DNA of 64,000 bases from Varroa destructor (lineage: Eukaryota > Arthropoda > Arachnida > Mesostigmata > Varroidae): positions 13,724,229-13,788,228 of the forward strand of contig NW_019211456.1 of assembly GCF_002443255.2 (NCBI RefSeq), read 5' to 3'. Every line of letters starts with the position of its first letter. Within the stretch, counting starts at the first letter, position 1. This document shows, in pieces, positions 32,500 through 45,447 of this stretch. Under the pieces are notes generated by a model that saw only the letters and a program-made list of their open reading frames with translations, was not told the origin of the DNA and searched no databases. The position numbers were made by a program, and so were the translations under genes.

Positions 32500-33221
32500 C
32501 TAATACGAAAGTAATCTACTACAGACAGATAAGTAGCACAAGTCTTTTCCCAGTTAAACACGACGACAGCTTCGATTAGTCTGGCCAAGAAAGATGTTCA
32601 GCTTTACGTAGTATTCAACCGATCGGTCATAATGCATGGGTGCCCTGAAACTGTCAACGGAACGAATTAAGTGATCAGAACGTTTCGACATTTGCTCACA
32701 GCTACAGATTCGTTGACACACGGTACGGTATGTTTGCCTTCGCTGGGATTGACGGCCCTGACCATTACGACCCACGAAGTTGTCAAAATGGGATGGGAGT
32801 GCCTACAATTTGAACTTCGAACAGTTATCCTCAAAGAATTCTGCCTGGAAAAGCTTTCCAAGCTATATTACAGAGCTAAAATTAAATGAAAGAAAAAGTG
32901 AAGAAAAATTTTGTAAAATGTTAACACTTCGCACCGGACAACCGTATGGTTCATATGCTTTATGAGATAGATATATATACATGTAGTTCATCTTTGTTCA
33001 GATATCTGCGTAAATCAAATCGTCGTTTGAACGTCTGTTGGACGCAGGTTAGGTTTGAAACACCGGTTTTCAAACTCATGCCAGTAGAATCCAGACGCTC
33101 ATAATCGGTAAGCACGTTATTAATAAAATAACATAATAATTACGCAACGGTTTTTTTTTGTATCTCTCCTGTATTTATCTAGACAAATTGGTTTTGTCCA
33201 TATTTGTTGTTTATTATAAAG

Positions 33222-33354
33222 GTATGGCAACGGTACTGGCCCCCCTTAATCAGATGTTGTATACAAATGCCATCTACGGCGCCGGAGGTGGATATGCGCC
33301 GATCCCGATCGGACCAGGGGTCTTTGCATCCCAACATGGCCGACGCCGCAGAAG
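33222..33354 (+). CDS. Exon of an Arg-rich protein, first visible exon
   Basis: The frame from the ATG at 33224 reads ATVLAPLNQMLYTNAIYGAG, then a Gly/Pro-rich stretch, then a run of Arg (QHGRRRR). It is GC-richer than its flanks. A poor acceptor (TTATTATAAAG) precedes it; a donor AG|GTATCA at 33355 leaves two bases that join in phase to the exon at 33680. If not spliced, it ends three codons later. The product with the next exon would be a basic Arg/Ser-rich protein, perhaps RNA-binding; this is inference from composition only. Confidence 0.42.
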
Positions 33355-33679
33355 GTATCATTAGTGCACAGCTAAAAGCAAATATGCACATTTCTGGTTG
33401 ACTGCAATATTATGAAACATTTTTGAATGCTAAAACAGATGGATTCAAAGAAGATGTGTGGAATAGAAAATACTTTCTTGATAGATTACGAGGGTGATGA
33501 TGATACGTAAAAATGATCACTTATTTCCTTTTGGCGTCAACTGCACACTTATATAGATCAAATGTTATAAATCAAAGATATAAATCTCTATACTTTCACA
33601 GATCCTCGATGTTATAATCGTCACGGTTAAAACCATCGTAGTCTCAGTTTGTATTTAAAAATCGGCGTTTTCATTCTAG

Positions 33680-33884
33680 ATCTCCTTCGACGCACGACTA
33701 TCGACGGAAAGCGAGGATCGAGACGATCAAACGTCGGCTGAAACGAGCGTCACGACGATACAATTCCGCTAGAAGTCGCATCCCTGACCCTCGTCGAACA
33801 AATCCAACTGAAAAAAGTAGCTTGTTTTGGAAGAGCGACAGTTGCCATAAGTTTCACTTTGAAACACCGAGGTCCCGGGTTTAA
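33680..33884 (+). CDS. Arg-rich 3' exon overlapping a tRNA-like element
   Basis: GTTTTCATTCTAG opens a frame of 67 codons rich in Arg, Lys and Ser (SPSTHDYRRKARIETIKRRL and on to a PDPRRTNP segment). It is in phase with the exon at 33222. The last about 20 codons run through the tRNA-like sequence at 33818-33895, and the stop TAA lies in its box B. Either an exonised SINE supplies the C-terminus or the true exon ends earlier. Confidence 0.38.
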
Positions 33885-33895
33885 GACCTAGCTGA
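33818..33895 (+). repeat. tRNA-derived SINE head / tRNA pseudogene
   Basis: TAGCTTGTTTTGGAAGAGCG is a good box A/D-arm whose GCTT-GAGC stem pairs with one wobble. A degenerate anticodon arm follows, then the box B-like CGGGTTTAAGACC (33876-33888) with a partly paired T-stem. No acceptor stem is formed, so it is tRNA-derived rather than a working tRNA. Confidence 0.45.
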
Positions 33896-33928
33896 TACAA
33901 GGCTTTTTCAAACTAGTATTTTACTCAC

Positions 33929-34049
33929 AACAACATCAGCTATCACCTCGTTATGCGCTCGCATTCGTTTAGCGTGCTCAACCAATTGCAGGCTCAACCA
34001 AAGTGCGTTAAAGTCACTGTCCGCCGCCCAATTGCCAGGACCACGTTTT
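33929..34049 (-). CDS. Internal exon, 40 codons, unknown protein
   Basis: A strong acceptor (TCAAACTTTTCCAG) and a GTGAGT donor enclose one base plus 40 open codons in phase, reading KRGPGNWAADSDFNALWLSL and on to AHNEVIADVV. The aromatic/charged pattern and the exact border-to-border open frame make this the best-supported internal exon in the region. It must continue leftwards on the minus strand, through the region of the plus-strand Arg-rich gene, so the two would be nested. The plus strand also has an open frame here, but with poorer signals. Confidence 0.45.
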
Positions 34050-35356
34050 CTGGAAAAGTTTGACAAACATGTTATCGAGTAGTCTATAAATGTCGATTCG
34101 TACCGTTGATCAGGCGCGATACTCGAGAATGCTATGATTTAGCAAGCGTAAGCGACCTTGTTACATTGTAATCAAAGGTTGAACATAGTGATAATGGCCA
34201 ATGTGAAAGCTATGTGCTTGTTGTTTTTTTCTAGTAATAGAAATACTAGAATATTTATCCGTATGTTTTTGGTGATTACGGGAGAGAAAGCATGTACAAA
34301 TATGTTGGATACTAATCAATAGAGCTACACAGTGGATATTTTCTCCATTAATAGTTATTCATTATTATATTTTTGTCTGTCTGCTTACAATAAAATAAGC
34401 CCCTCTTATGATAAAATAAAGGCCCTATTCTCGGGTTATCGATAATGATTTGGTAGTAGTAGTGGTTTGAGAATGTAAACTGTATTTGATTCATCCTCTG
34501 GCCAGTTTGATTTAACCAAGGTAAGACTCCAAAACATGTCTGTAACTTTCGTAAAGTTAGCTTCTCGGGTGGGCGGGAGCCGTCGCTTCGTTGAGTTTGA
34601 TAATCCATTGACACACTACCGCTTTGGCTGCGACTGTTTAGCGTTTTCGAGACCACTTCACAAGCGGCATAGGGTAACAATAGCATGATTAATTGGACTG
34701 CCTGGAGAAACGTCATAACTGTAATGTTTTGAATGCTTTTATAGAAGCGGCCACGGCTCCAGATAACGTTTCCACAATACCGGAAACAGTGAATGGCTAT
34801 TTGTGAACCAGCATAGGCATCTCGTTCATGGAGTTCCTGGGAGCTACTATATTAGTTAGCAGCTTATCAACGAAAATGAGAGGTGTCCGGACATACTCAG
34901 GACGAGCCCACAAGAACAGGACTACTAATGATCATATGGCGCTGTTAAGCCTGCAGTAGATTAACCCCGGTAGTAGCCTCCAGCTTCTTCCATTTTCGTC
35001 GGAGTCCTTCACGTCCGTCACATGTTTGGGTTAGTAGACCTGTTGTAAGCATAAAAGCCCGTACGACGGTAGTAAGAGTTTTGCTCAACATAGCTCTTTG
35101 CCCCTTTATCCTTTGCAAGCTAACACCAAACTTCCTGGGAAGCCTCTGAGACGGATTTCCAAGAGAACTTAAGCATCAGTTTGCCAAATCTTCCATTACC
35201 TGCCGCGTGAAATGATTGTCAAAAAACTAAGAAAACCACTCACTATTGTACCGAGGATTGTTGAACAGCAAAAAAAAACACAATTTAGTGAATTGATTTA
35301 GAAACAACATTGTTCCCTTTTAAAGCAGCTCCTTTAATGCAACACCAAGAACAAGC
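34050..35356. other. Spacer, no gene assigned
   Basis: It holds an ATG frame of 122 residues on the minus strand (34348-34716) with no supporting signals. Upstream exons of the 33929 gene may lie here. Confidence 0.35.
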
Positions 35357-36477
35357 ATGACGACGAAAGCAGGCGCTGACGGATCAGCCTCGAACGTAAG
35401 TGTTTTTTCTTGCGTTTTACGTCCGATCATACTCAACGTTTTAGATGTTACTTCAGACGAACCAAAATGTAGCGGACAAAGTTCAACTGGATTTGAATGT
35501 ACGCGGGCTCCTTCGCATTACAGCCTTGATGGGTATAATTGCTGTCGTGACCAAAAACTTGTTTTAGGCCGAGAAAATACTTGAAGCCGCTGGCACAAGC
35601 TGATCACTTAATGATCGTGCTCAGCTGGTGACGCCGTCAAAGAGCTACGTTCATTCCTATTAGGCGGTTTAATTGGGCTAGATGCGCCCACGACAGCCTA
35701 CCTCAAACGTTTTATCCTAGCAAATCGAACTTGTATGATCTGTCTAGGCATTCTTGCTTACGTTCGTGATTCGACTCGCGACGCTCCAACGCACCTGGAT
35801 GCAGTTTAAAAAGGTTGGCAACAATCAAATTGCTTCTTAGCATAGATGTCAAAAACTCTAATACTATATACTGCTATAGACGAGCCACATAAAGAGGCAC
35901 GTAACTGAGATCTTCACATGTGCAACAAATGCTGTTTTTTTAAATTGAATTTTAAACAACCTTTTCTGACTTTTGAAAAAAAAGGATATTCTCATGGAGG
36001 TAGTGCCCCAGCGGGAGAATGCCCTGCACCCGATAATGCATCAAACTTACCCAAAATCTATGCCACCAATGATTGGTAAATAAAGTATCAGGTATCGTGC
36101 GGGTTGCCTACAAAAAGATCCGAATGTCCTTTCTGCGTTCAGCCTTGTATTACATCGATACGTAAAATCAGTGGTAGTGGCGGTAGTGCCGCTTTTGAAT
36201 CCGAAGCTCTGTTGGATACCGTTCGTCACGTCGGATGGTTAACAGTCTTCCGGCACCACTCACCAATACGAGCTAGAAAAAGATCAAGCGCCTAGCATGA
36301 GATATGGCTAATAAGAGACAGGGTACTGTGAGAGTACGGTACCAGCATAGATTTTTAAAAGCGCCAATTATCTACGCAGTTTGCTTTTTTCTTTTAGCGA
36401 TTAATTATCAGGTGTTTAAAGCCTTTAAGGGTACCGCTAGGTTGAGCAAACAATTAGGCAAGACGGAGAAGTCTTGA
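35357..36477 (+). CDS. Three-exon small protein, about 69 residues
   Basis: Exons are 35357-35395 (ATG, MTTKAGADGSASN, then a consensus GTAAGT donor), 35985-36075 (opens DILMEVVPQRENALHPIMHQ, ends at a G|GTAAAT donor) and 36398-36477 (after a strong TTTTTTCTTTTAG acceptor, INYQVFKAFKGTARLSKQLG, then TGA). All three phases join without a stop, and the introns are 589 and 322 nt. The middle acceptor has an A-run next to the AG, its weakest point. An AATAAA lies about 155 nt downstream. The product is small, soluble, Met/Pro-rich in the centre and basic at the end. The family is not recognised; a mitochondrial or ribosome-associated small protein would fit, but this is only an impression. Confidence 0.42.
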
Positions 36478-37139
36478 TTAGCTTGAGGCCTTCAATGAAC
36501 ATCTTTCTTTTAAAAAAGCGTGGACTTGAAGTTACAGAGCAGCGCAGCGTTACAATGTTACATGCCAGCGCGCTGCCCATAGTGATAGTACTGTTACTTT
36601 CATCGATAATATAATCTATATATATTCATATGAAAATAAATCTAAAAAATTGTTATTATTCCTCGTTAATTATATATTGAGAGTTACAGGTAGCATTAAT
36701 GCAAAAGTTTACTTTTTGGTAACTAAGAACTAACATTTCCGTGAGAGTACTTTGGCAGACGACACATAATGCAGGGATAGATTTTATGCACATTCGCAGT
36801 AGTAACCTAATTACTTTACGAGCATTCCTTTAGGTCATAAAGAAAGCAGGAAATGCATGCATGCCAGTGGAACATTTTTTTATTTGCTTTCAGAGAATAC
36901 TTTTTCTTTGTTATTGAATGTTACTATTCGAAGGGCGGCCGCCAGTTAGCATCTATAATAACTAAGTGAAAACTAACTGTATTTTATTATATTTTTGTAA
37001 AATTATGACTATTTCTTATTATTTTAAAAGCGTTGGCTCACCTTCAATTCGTCTTCATAATTTAGTGAAAACGGGTATTGGACGACTTCGCTTAGGTAGC
37101 AGACAGTACCGTCGTCTTTGTACGCCAGAAGGATTACAG
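36478..37139. other. AT-rich spacer
   Basis: A poly(A) signal for the preceding gene is near 36633; otherwise nothing seen. Confidence 0.4.
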
Positions 37140-38960
37140 TAAATGGCATCAATCAGTTCGCTCCTGCCGCTATTCTATGCTAAACGCATCCCGTCGTTTT
37201 CTTTCCCTGGCACCCCCCGCCTCGGCCCCTCTCCAGCACTCGCTGCTATCTATCACAGCTCCAAGCCCCATTGCTTTGAGTTACGTTCTCCACGACCCTT
37301 TCTGTCGTTTCTCGTTGTTCTTCCGTTGTCCCCAACTAGGAACGGACCCCTGCCCTCCTGTTCCTTACAAGACGAGGCCACAACAGAAAAGGACAGCACT
37401 AGCAACAACTAGCAGGCTAGTGGCCACAGGTCCGCGTAGTAAGGTGAGGCCTGGAACGCGATTATGATGATGGTGATCGTGCAATCGCTACAATAGCTGC
37501 GAAGACAGGTCCAGTAAAAGCTAGCGATAATGACCTAACTCGTTCTGATAAATGCCTTCCGAGCCCCTCGCTTTTCCGATGCCTCTACACCCACGTTCTC
37601 GTGCCTCGACTTCGTGCAACAAAGCGCCCATTTTCGTTTCCCCTCGAACGGCGGTCTCTTTTCTCACAGTTTTTGTGTCTGTCTTTCCATCCCCACTGCT
37701 AGGCGTCGATGTTCTAGGTCCGGCCGAGTTGTCTGCGCGCAATCCAAGTCAATGGCAGTGAAAATGGAAGGCAACAATAAAATGTTGCTTCGTTTTATCC
37801 TCTGTCCTGTTCGCCGTTGCCTCATTCAAGGTTCTGGTAGGAGGTTGGTTGTCGTTGTTACCCACTGTCCTCGAACCCTCCACATTCCCCGATGTCTTCT
37901 ACTGCTGCTGATGACGCTTTCTCGTCTGTTGTTGTCTATATCGCTATGCTGTTCTAACCGTCTTTCAGGTACTCTGCGTGCCGCATTTTAGCCGCTAACC
38001 AACCCCTGCGCCAACGATATCATCGCAGCTGTCCATATCAGCGCTACGTCAGGATGCGGTATATAGAGTCGCTTGCCTATCCAGCTGCCTGCCTGTTCGT
38101 CTGTCTTCGGTTTTCCGCTCAGTTCCCAAAGCCTTGTCGGACTCTTTTGTCTGCTTGCTGCCTACGAAGATTCCCGTACTGCGACATTGTTTCGCCGAGA
38201 ATTTCGGACTTGGCCCAGCTTTGTACGAGCCTCGTTGGCTGCTTGGATAGAAAATAGGCTGACATCAAGGGGGCGGAAAAAGGCTGGGTTGGGAATCCGT
38301 AAATTGATGATAAAGCTAGGTACGGTCAGTTATCTCTTTTGCTGCTTTATGTGCTCGTTTCGTCATCGTCGCCACTGGGCCGTTAGTGGCGGCCTTTGGG
38401 TCTGTGCGAACGGACAGCGGCACAGCCGTTGCTGTTGCTACTACCGCTGGTTGGGGCGTCCCCTACAGCCTTTGCCGTTGCCGCCATGACCAGCAGACCA
38501 TTGCCACACTACTGATAGCTTCACGCAGGGCAGCGACTGAGGCAGGTGGTAGATGACAGATACACCGTAAGCTTGGCACCCCCACAGGTCTTCAACAGTT
38601 AGTGGCTGTAGCAGCAGTAGTAGTATATGGCAGAGGATCGCAGGCAACCATGGCACAGTTGATCAGCGTCTGCCGTGTCTAGGGTATCCATGCTCATCAG
38701 CAGGTGCCTGCGCCGCGATGTCCAGCGCAACGCTTTGTAGTCGGCAGACTTCACGGTGGCATCGAGAGTGAAGCCGCTTTCGCTGCTAACAACAACGAAG
38801 ACAGCGAGCGGGCGAAGAGGACACAGGAACACGGAGAGGAAAGGGGTGTTAAAGAAGGAGAGAGAAAGAGCAGAACGACGTATAATAAGTGCTATACCAA
38901 CAATCCGCGACGGCAAGAGAAGCAACATCGGATAGCGGAGGGCTATCAGACGCATTAGCC
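37140..38960. other. GC/CT-rich island, probable promoter or 5' UTR region
   Basis: Composition changes sharply to C/T- and CG-rich. Many overlapping open frames appear on both strands, as expected from low stop density, and none shows domain-like sequence. A GTGAGG donor after AAG near 37442 could end a non-coding first exon. Several GGGGCGG-like boxes occur (for example near 38270). Confidence 0.35.
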
Positions 38961-41900
38961 TACCCAAAATGAAATAGAATAAGAGGCGGTCGCCTTGTCA
39001 TACAAGATTGGCGGACGTATACATCACACTATGAAGTACTTCCGTTTCCGGAAAAAAAATTATAACAAGAAACGATTGAAAAAAGTGGCCTGTTCTTATC
39101 GGCGCAGTTTTCGTTCTTGGTTGTGGCTAGCCATACTTGGTACTGCTTTCGCTCGGAAAATTTCTCGTCTAGACTAAACGACCATACAGTTTGCCAATCT
39201 GATTTCGGCGTTGCAAAATGCTTCCTCTGGGTCCCATGTAGATAAAAGAGAGGTCTATCATTTGAATGCTGGTCACCTGTAGAAACAGCTATTTCTTTTC
39301 CTGACTGAAACAAACGTTGTCTTTAAAGACTAATACTCAATTTGGATGAGATATTCTATATTTCTTCCTAAATTTAATGTCGCTTACAGATTGAGCATTT
39401 AAAAAAGAGGGTATCTGGGATAAGGGTTAATCTGCGTATTTTCCTTGTCATGGCTCAGTTTTCGGGGTCCATGTCATAAAATGCCGGTAAGCTACATCCC
39501 TACAAATTAACTTTCTGCGACCTTTTCGTAAATTTTATTTTAATCACTATGGGCCACGCAATGGATTTTAAGTATTAATTCATTGCTAGAGATAATATCT
39601 AACGCGTGGTGCCTCGAAGGAGTATCAGAAAATCGCCAACTATTTATTACCTAGAACTTGCATACCTTTCGATACGATTCCGTGAATTACACCCGCGAGA
39701 TGCTCCGATTTGCGACCAGTTGGCTGATTACTGAACCTCTATATTTGCACAAGTCAACCCATAGCAGCTGTTATGTTTTTCAGCCACATCCATCGTGACA
39801 TTTATTCTTTCTCTGGCGTTCGGTCTCTGAAATGTGCTGCCCTCGGTATTATGAGGCTGAGGACAGTAACTATCTTCTACCTGCCACCATCTCGATCGCG
39901 CGAAGTCCACACAAAAGCTAGCTGGACCATTGCATCGCTCGCATTGCCAGGAACTAGTCGGGCACTGTCGCTTTCCTGCAGATGCGGCAGGCATTCTCGC
40001 TTATACGATGTTAGCTCGAGGCCATAGGGCAATGCCAACGTACTTATACGAGTGTAACGTGGTGAATGCTAACCTGGCCTGCACTATCATTCTCAACTTC
40101 GGTCCTTGACGGGTTATCCTCGTACTATATATCATAGCAGCACTGGTACCCGCAAACAATGGCCATAACCTCACCGCGTCTCACCCCAACGCAATTCGAG
40201 CTTGTGCGCATGAAATGAGAGCACGGAAGAAGAACGGCTGTGCAAAAGGTGACACGGCAGAAATTCAGAGGCCATGGCAGGACTACGACCTAGACGTCCC
40301 AGATGCATAACGGAAGGCGAGCAAGCGAACGAGATCCTGCAACTAGCTCCGTAGGCACGATCGTGCCGACAAAGCTGGGCATTGGATACGTCAAACTGAG
40401 GATACAGCAGATAAGTATCTACTGCTACTGCAACTGCTACCACTACCGTGATACATTGAAATGTATACGCCGATAGGGAATAACGTTGTTAAAATTAGAG
40501 GCTACTGTTATTAAATTAACGTGCACGCTGACCACTAAATGATGGCGAAGATAAACACATCGTATCTGTTTATTCCGTGGGCGTTTGGGTGCTCCTGCAT
40601 AAGTGCAACGTCTTTTTGAAAACGTTTAACAACTCTGCGCAAATTAGTTAAAAGTAAGAAGCCATAGCCGCGAAGGCTAAATCCACCGTTCCAAAATGAA
40701 GGTTTTAGCTGGAGTCTTCGTCCTCAGAGGTTTCATGTTCGACAAAAAGGGAATGTTTTCATCATTAGAGTAAATGATAGTGATCGGCGAATCCAAAGCA
40801 TATTGCATCAGTCAGTATTTGAAGCTAATATCTCCATAATAATAATAATAGAACTCTTGATTACCCTCCCGTCGAAACCTAATCCCGTGACTTCTTCCTA
40901 TTAAAAAAAAAATAGACCGCAGAGAGCAAAAAGATTTGATTAAATATATATTTTCAAAGAAAAACCGCTGGAATAACATCGAAACCGTTTTCTACTAATC
41001 GAAAGTTTAACCACTAGGCCGACATATCTTTTATATCCAGCCAGTGTCTATACTTAAGCAGTATCGAAGACACCAAATCGATATTTGCGGATAAGTCTTG
41101 CAAATAAAGCGATTTTCGTAGCATATATAGTCTAGTATCAGTAACAGCTGACGGTGTTAATGACGTTATTGTCGTTTTTAAAAACGTCCAGGAAATATTC
41201 GTAGTTGAACCCCGATATCTATGCGCCATCATACATACCATTACGGGTCGGAAATTATGAAGTAAAAGTGTACTGAAAAAGTTAACAAATGGGGCAACAA
41301 CAACAACAGCAACAACATTCAGTTGCTGTATTAACTCGCTCTCAAGGAACGGAGCAACAATATGATTCTGGAACGTCTCTCTTCTCGATTCCAAAAGCGT
41401 AAACGTGTGTCGGTAATTGCTAAATATAAGGTAAAATAAGCATATTTAATGGCGCAAACCACCTGGTTTAACTATTGCACGTATATGCTTAAACTTTCAG
41501 TTTCTTAACTGCGAGGAAGGACAATAAATATCGCCCATTTGAGGACTTGGCGGAGTTACGCCACAAATAGTCTATAAATAATTTGGAGTCTTCCCATTGG
41601 GACCATAAAAACAAAGACAACGCTAGAGGTAACATTATTTCCTTGTCACCTAAACTTTTTTGTGACACCGCTAAGTGAAACGTTTCTCCTAAATAGCGGA
41701 ATTAACACTTATGTTGCTTAAGTAATTAGTATAATAACTATAGTGATAACATTTAAGATACTTCAAGCGTACACTAAGTAGCCGCTGTTTCCGTATGGGG
41801 ATGCTACTGAATGAAAGAGACTTGGTCTTATTTTCAAAGTAAAACTGTGCGTTTGCAAAATATCTTGGAAAACAGGGTGGACTAGCTTCTTCGGCCGATG

Positions 41901-44332
41901 AAAATAAAATTTCGAAGGCCCGATAGACTAAAACATCTGTGCCTCAATTACCACACGATGCGCTTCAGCTAACTTTACTTCGCAGCCGGATTTCTACAAC
42001 ATACTGAAGTAAGCTGACTTAGGGCCACCCCGACTCATAATTGGTTGGCGTCAATGCAACCAGAATATAGAAAAGCCAATCGAAAAGGAATTGCTCCTAT
42101 ACGTGTAGATGGCAAGAACAGCGTAGATTGGTAAGCATGCGTTAGAGGTAGCAACGAAGCCACCCCAATCAGCTTTGAGTAAACGAATGACCGCTTAACT
42201 TTTAAGCGTACTAAATAATAACTACAGACATATATGCAATGTCTTCGTGCGAACTAGACGTAATACGTCACTTGATTCACACGCATTAAAGTATTTACGT
42301 TGCTAGGAGCTAGGATAGGACCGCTGATATTCCATACAAGTCCTAAGCATTCCGTAGTACCGAACTGCAATATGACTACCCTTTTAAAAAAGAGCAATCA
42401 CATCACCAGGATGCAATACAATAAACCGCCCCATTAGTTCGCTATTGCAATGGCGGTGGTATGATTCCCTGCTTTGCGTTACCCAGTTCCACTTTGCCCC
42501 CTAACACACATGTACATATGCTAGAGCAACTCAATTCGGAACTCTGTATGTTACTGAAGTCTGCGGAATCGGTATGTCGAACGTAAACGCACGAGACTAT
42601 AGCTACCACAACCATCAACAAACTCGTGGAGTGGTTCCCGTGTACACTCTACCCCCTGTTCACCCCATTCGAGTCGGGTGTTGGCAACTAGAAAACAATG
42701 CTTTCTTAAAAGCCTGCAAATGCGTTTTTTTCACTACCTGAGACCTAGAATCTTCCGCTTGGCGGGATTTCGTTTTGGTGACAACACGGGAACAAGCGAC
42801 TGCATTGCTCATGTGTCACAAGGGCCATGGGCATAGCAGTCAATAGCAGGTGCTTATCGCTATAGCTGTATGGAAGGCCCGACCAATTCTATGGGGAGCG
42901 GAGCGACAAAGGGGCAAAGGACCTACTATTTGTGATGGGAGATATCCGAAGGGCCACCAAGTCGAAAATGTACAAGGTCGAAAAATAAAAAAATAAGACC
43001 TCTCGAACTAGGTAAGCCAGGCTCTCGAATGTTGCAACATTCTCGTTACACAAACAGCACTTGAACAATCTATTTACATATCGGTGTCTTCGTCTTCTAG
43101 CGACAAACATTCGGCGAACATAACAGTACGCATATACAATACGCACTGGAGCCTATCTTAGCTAGGACAGCGCCGTGACATCCGCTCGTGCAAAGGATGG
43201 ATAACAAAACTATCTGTAGATACTTGAAGATATAAACATTAAATGACACGCTTCATCGAATGCAGATTTCTGAAACCGTACAGGAACATACACGCCCTGG
43301 CATCTCTGTTGAAAACCAATGGCGTCTTTCTTGGAAGCAAAAGCTATTGTTAACGCTATAAGTATACATTTTGGTTAGATGCATAAAATGTCAGGCAAAC
43401 AGAAGTTCAGTAGCAGCAACGGCAAGGATGGCTACAGCAAATCATTTTTAGGTTCATATTTTTATTGACCATAAACTTATTTGATGTGCATTCAGTTTTT
43501 TTTCTAAATATATATTTAACTGTAAGTTATATGAAGAAAATTCTATATGATAATTGTACAGAATTATGATAAGCTATTCATTTGTTCGCTTGCTCCTATC
43601 ATTATTGTCTGTCACTCTCTAGCTTTCAGTAACTTCTCGATAACTTGAAGACACCTAAAGCCAATGTCAATTAAATATTACTCACAAGCGCTACTTACCT
43701 CCTCATCAAAACCAAACGCAACACTTTATGTGTATTTGTACGGTGCGGGTCACTGAGTTCGTTTTGGGTTATAGGCGTCCACTTGCTTGAAAGGAGGCTA
43801 CAAACGATTTCATTTCGGATAATAGGCCAATAGCTTAGAGAGACACTTTGCGTTTTCTGTTCCCGTATTTTGCCTCCACTTGTGGGGATGTATCCTATGT
43901 GATCCTAAGTGAGGGTAGAAGCGGTGGCGGCCGAGTGAACACATCACTTTGAGGCAATAACAGTGTTATTCCGATGAGATGACCGGCCCACCGTTCCTGG
44001 GTCTGGGAAATGTTAAGGGTAAAAAAATACGGGGAAACGGTTAGGTGCTAGCTTTAAGCAACCGTCGGAAGGATTTCTCAGGTCATAGACAGATTTGAAA
44101 GGCTGAAGAGGTGCGTGCGGTTTCGATCTTAGTATGTTGCTCTTCGTCAGCCTAAGAATAAATGAGCCGCGACATAAGTGTGCTCGATTTTTTTCTTACG
44201 TCAAAAAAGAGCACAATGCACAGCAGCATCCGTACAGAACGAATTCGACCTATGTCCTAGCTGTAGCCCAATGAAGTCCTAGCCAATGGATAGTTTCTTT
44301 TAAATTGTTCTACTTGTATTTTTTTTTTCTAG
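38961..44332. other. Long stretch without an assigned gene
   Basis: Short frames only, including a 126-codon minus-strand frame (41014-41394) that lacks an ATG and splice support. A minus-strand AG|GTAAGTAGC donor at about 43692-43698 has no paired acceptor. A CAA repeat is at 41295-41317. Confidence 0.4.
41295..41317 (+). repeat. (CAA)n microsatellite
   Basis: Six CAA units and one CAG. Confidence 0.8.
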
Positions 44333-44438
44333 CGGGACACATTTGGCGCTTGAATTGCTAGTTTGCTTTTTTCCTTCATCGTTTATTGCGAGGCAAATTT
44401 TCTTTAACACTGGCCCACGAAAGAGTCATTGTTGGTAG
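44333..44438 (+). CDS. Candidate 3'-terminal exon, 34 residues
   Basis: A very strong acceptor (a run of T then TCTAG) leads to a split codon and GTHLALELLVCFFPSSFIAR..., ending SHCW-stop. It is hydrophobic in the middle. There is no partner exon. Confidence 0.2.
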
Positions 44439-45402
44439 AATTGAGCACGAGCCGTAAGCACGGTATTGGTTCAAAGGGCTCCCAATTTTATGTCAATACA
44501 ATTAATAGACTGCACTGATTTCCACCAATCTAACAAATAAAGACAAAAATTATCGTCAATTGTTTTGGTAGCCAGCCTCGGCGAATGCTAATAAAAATAG
44601 GAAATCAATTTTTGGCAAAGGTGAATTATGTCCATGATTGGCCTGCTTTTTCATAAAAACAAATATATGATATTCTGAAATTGAAAGAAAAAAAAAAACC
44701 ATAATATCATTTTAGGCTAGTTTATCTAAAATTTCAGCACCAATACAGCGACAGGGTACACAGGTTTAATGGACTATTCGAATGAATAGATGTAAACAAT
44801 AGCCTGTTCTCTTTTATTAGAACTATCAAAGCATTGATTCATTTTCAGAGCTACATAGTAGGATAACCATGTTTCGCTCATTCAGTAACCCATTCCCTCG
44901 TTTATTTACTCTGATTTTTTCTACGATCGTGTGAGTTGCATGTCTAAGAAATTCAGTGATCGTTGATTTAACTTGCGACATGTAAAAATAACTAAATAAA
45001 GGAACGATAGCTCTGTCAGAATATTTTACCAGCCGCTTGTTGAGTAAAATATGTTATGAAATTAACAATGTAGCCTTATATTAATGGAAGTTGAATTTTG
45101 CGCCATACAAACGCACTCATTACTCAGTCGTTGCGAAGTCAATTCAGAACCCTATTTTCACTAGAGTTGCGCCCTGTGGAGAGCGATAGTCGACCAGCCA
45201 TCCCCAACACCGCAGGAATTGGTCGACTCTTTGTCAGTGCGCGTATCTATATAAAAGCAGCAGATGGCAGATGTATCAGGCACCACGGCGAGACGGGCTG
45301 GCCTCGACGGCAAGTGTCAAACGAGAGGAATCTGTGGCTCTAATATGGTAAAGCAAAATTTTTAAATTAAGGTTCTCGACTTGAGTAAGCCAACAATAAC
45401 AT

Positions 45403-45447
45403 GTCTTAGTGGTACAACATTTTGGCCAGATGTGGGTGGTTTCGAAT
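45403..45447 (+). repeat. tRNA-like SINE head
   Basis: TGTCTTAGTGGTACAACA resembles box A with one mismatch; GGTTTCGAATCGCC 20-25 nt later resembles box B with one inserted T. Confidence 0.3.

Noticed and set aside
36053..36110. Minus-strand 58-nt exon with good acceptor and GTAAGT donor
   Set aside because: It overlaps the second exon of the plus-strand three-exon model, which has better frame support; both cannot easily be real.
37143..38967. Several open frames of 60-140 codons on both strands
   Set aside because: Low stop density from GC/CT richness; sequences are low-complexity and overlap each other.
40696..40770. 24-codon ORF with good start context (MKVLAGVFVLRGFMF...)
   Set aside because: Too short, and no promoter, splice or poly(A) signals.
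41014..41394. 126-codon minus-strand frame
   Set aside because: It starts at TTG, reads through a CAA repeat and has no splice or domain support.
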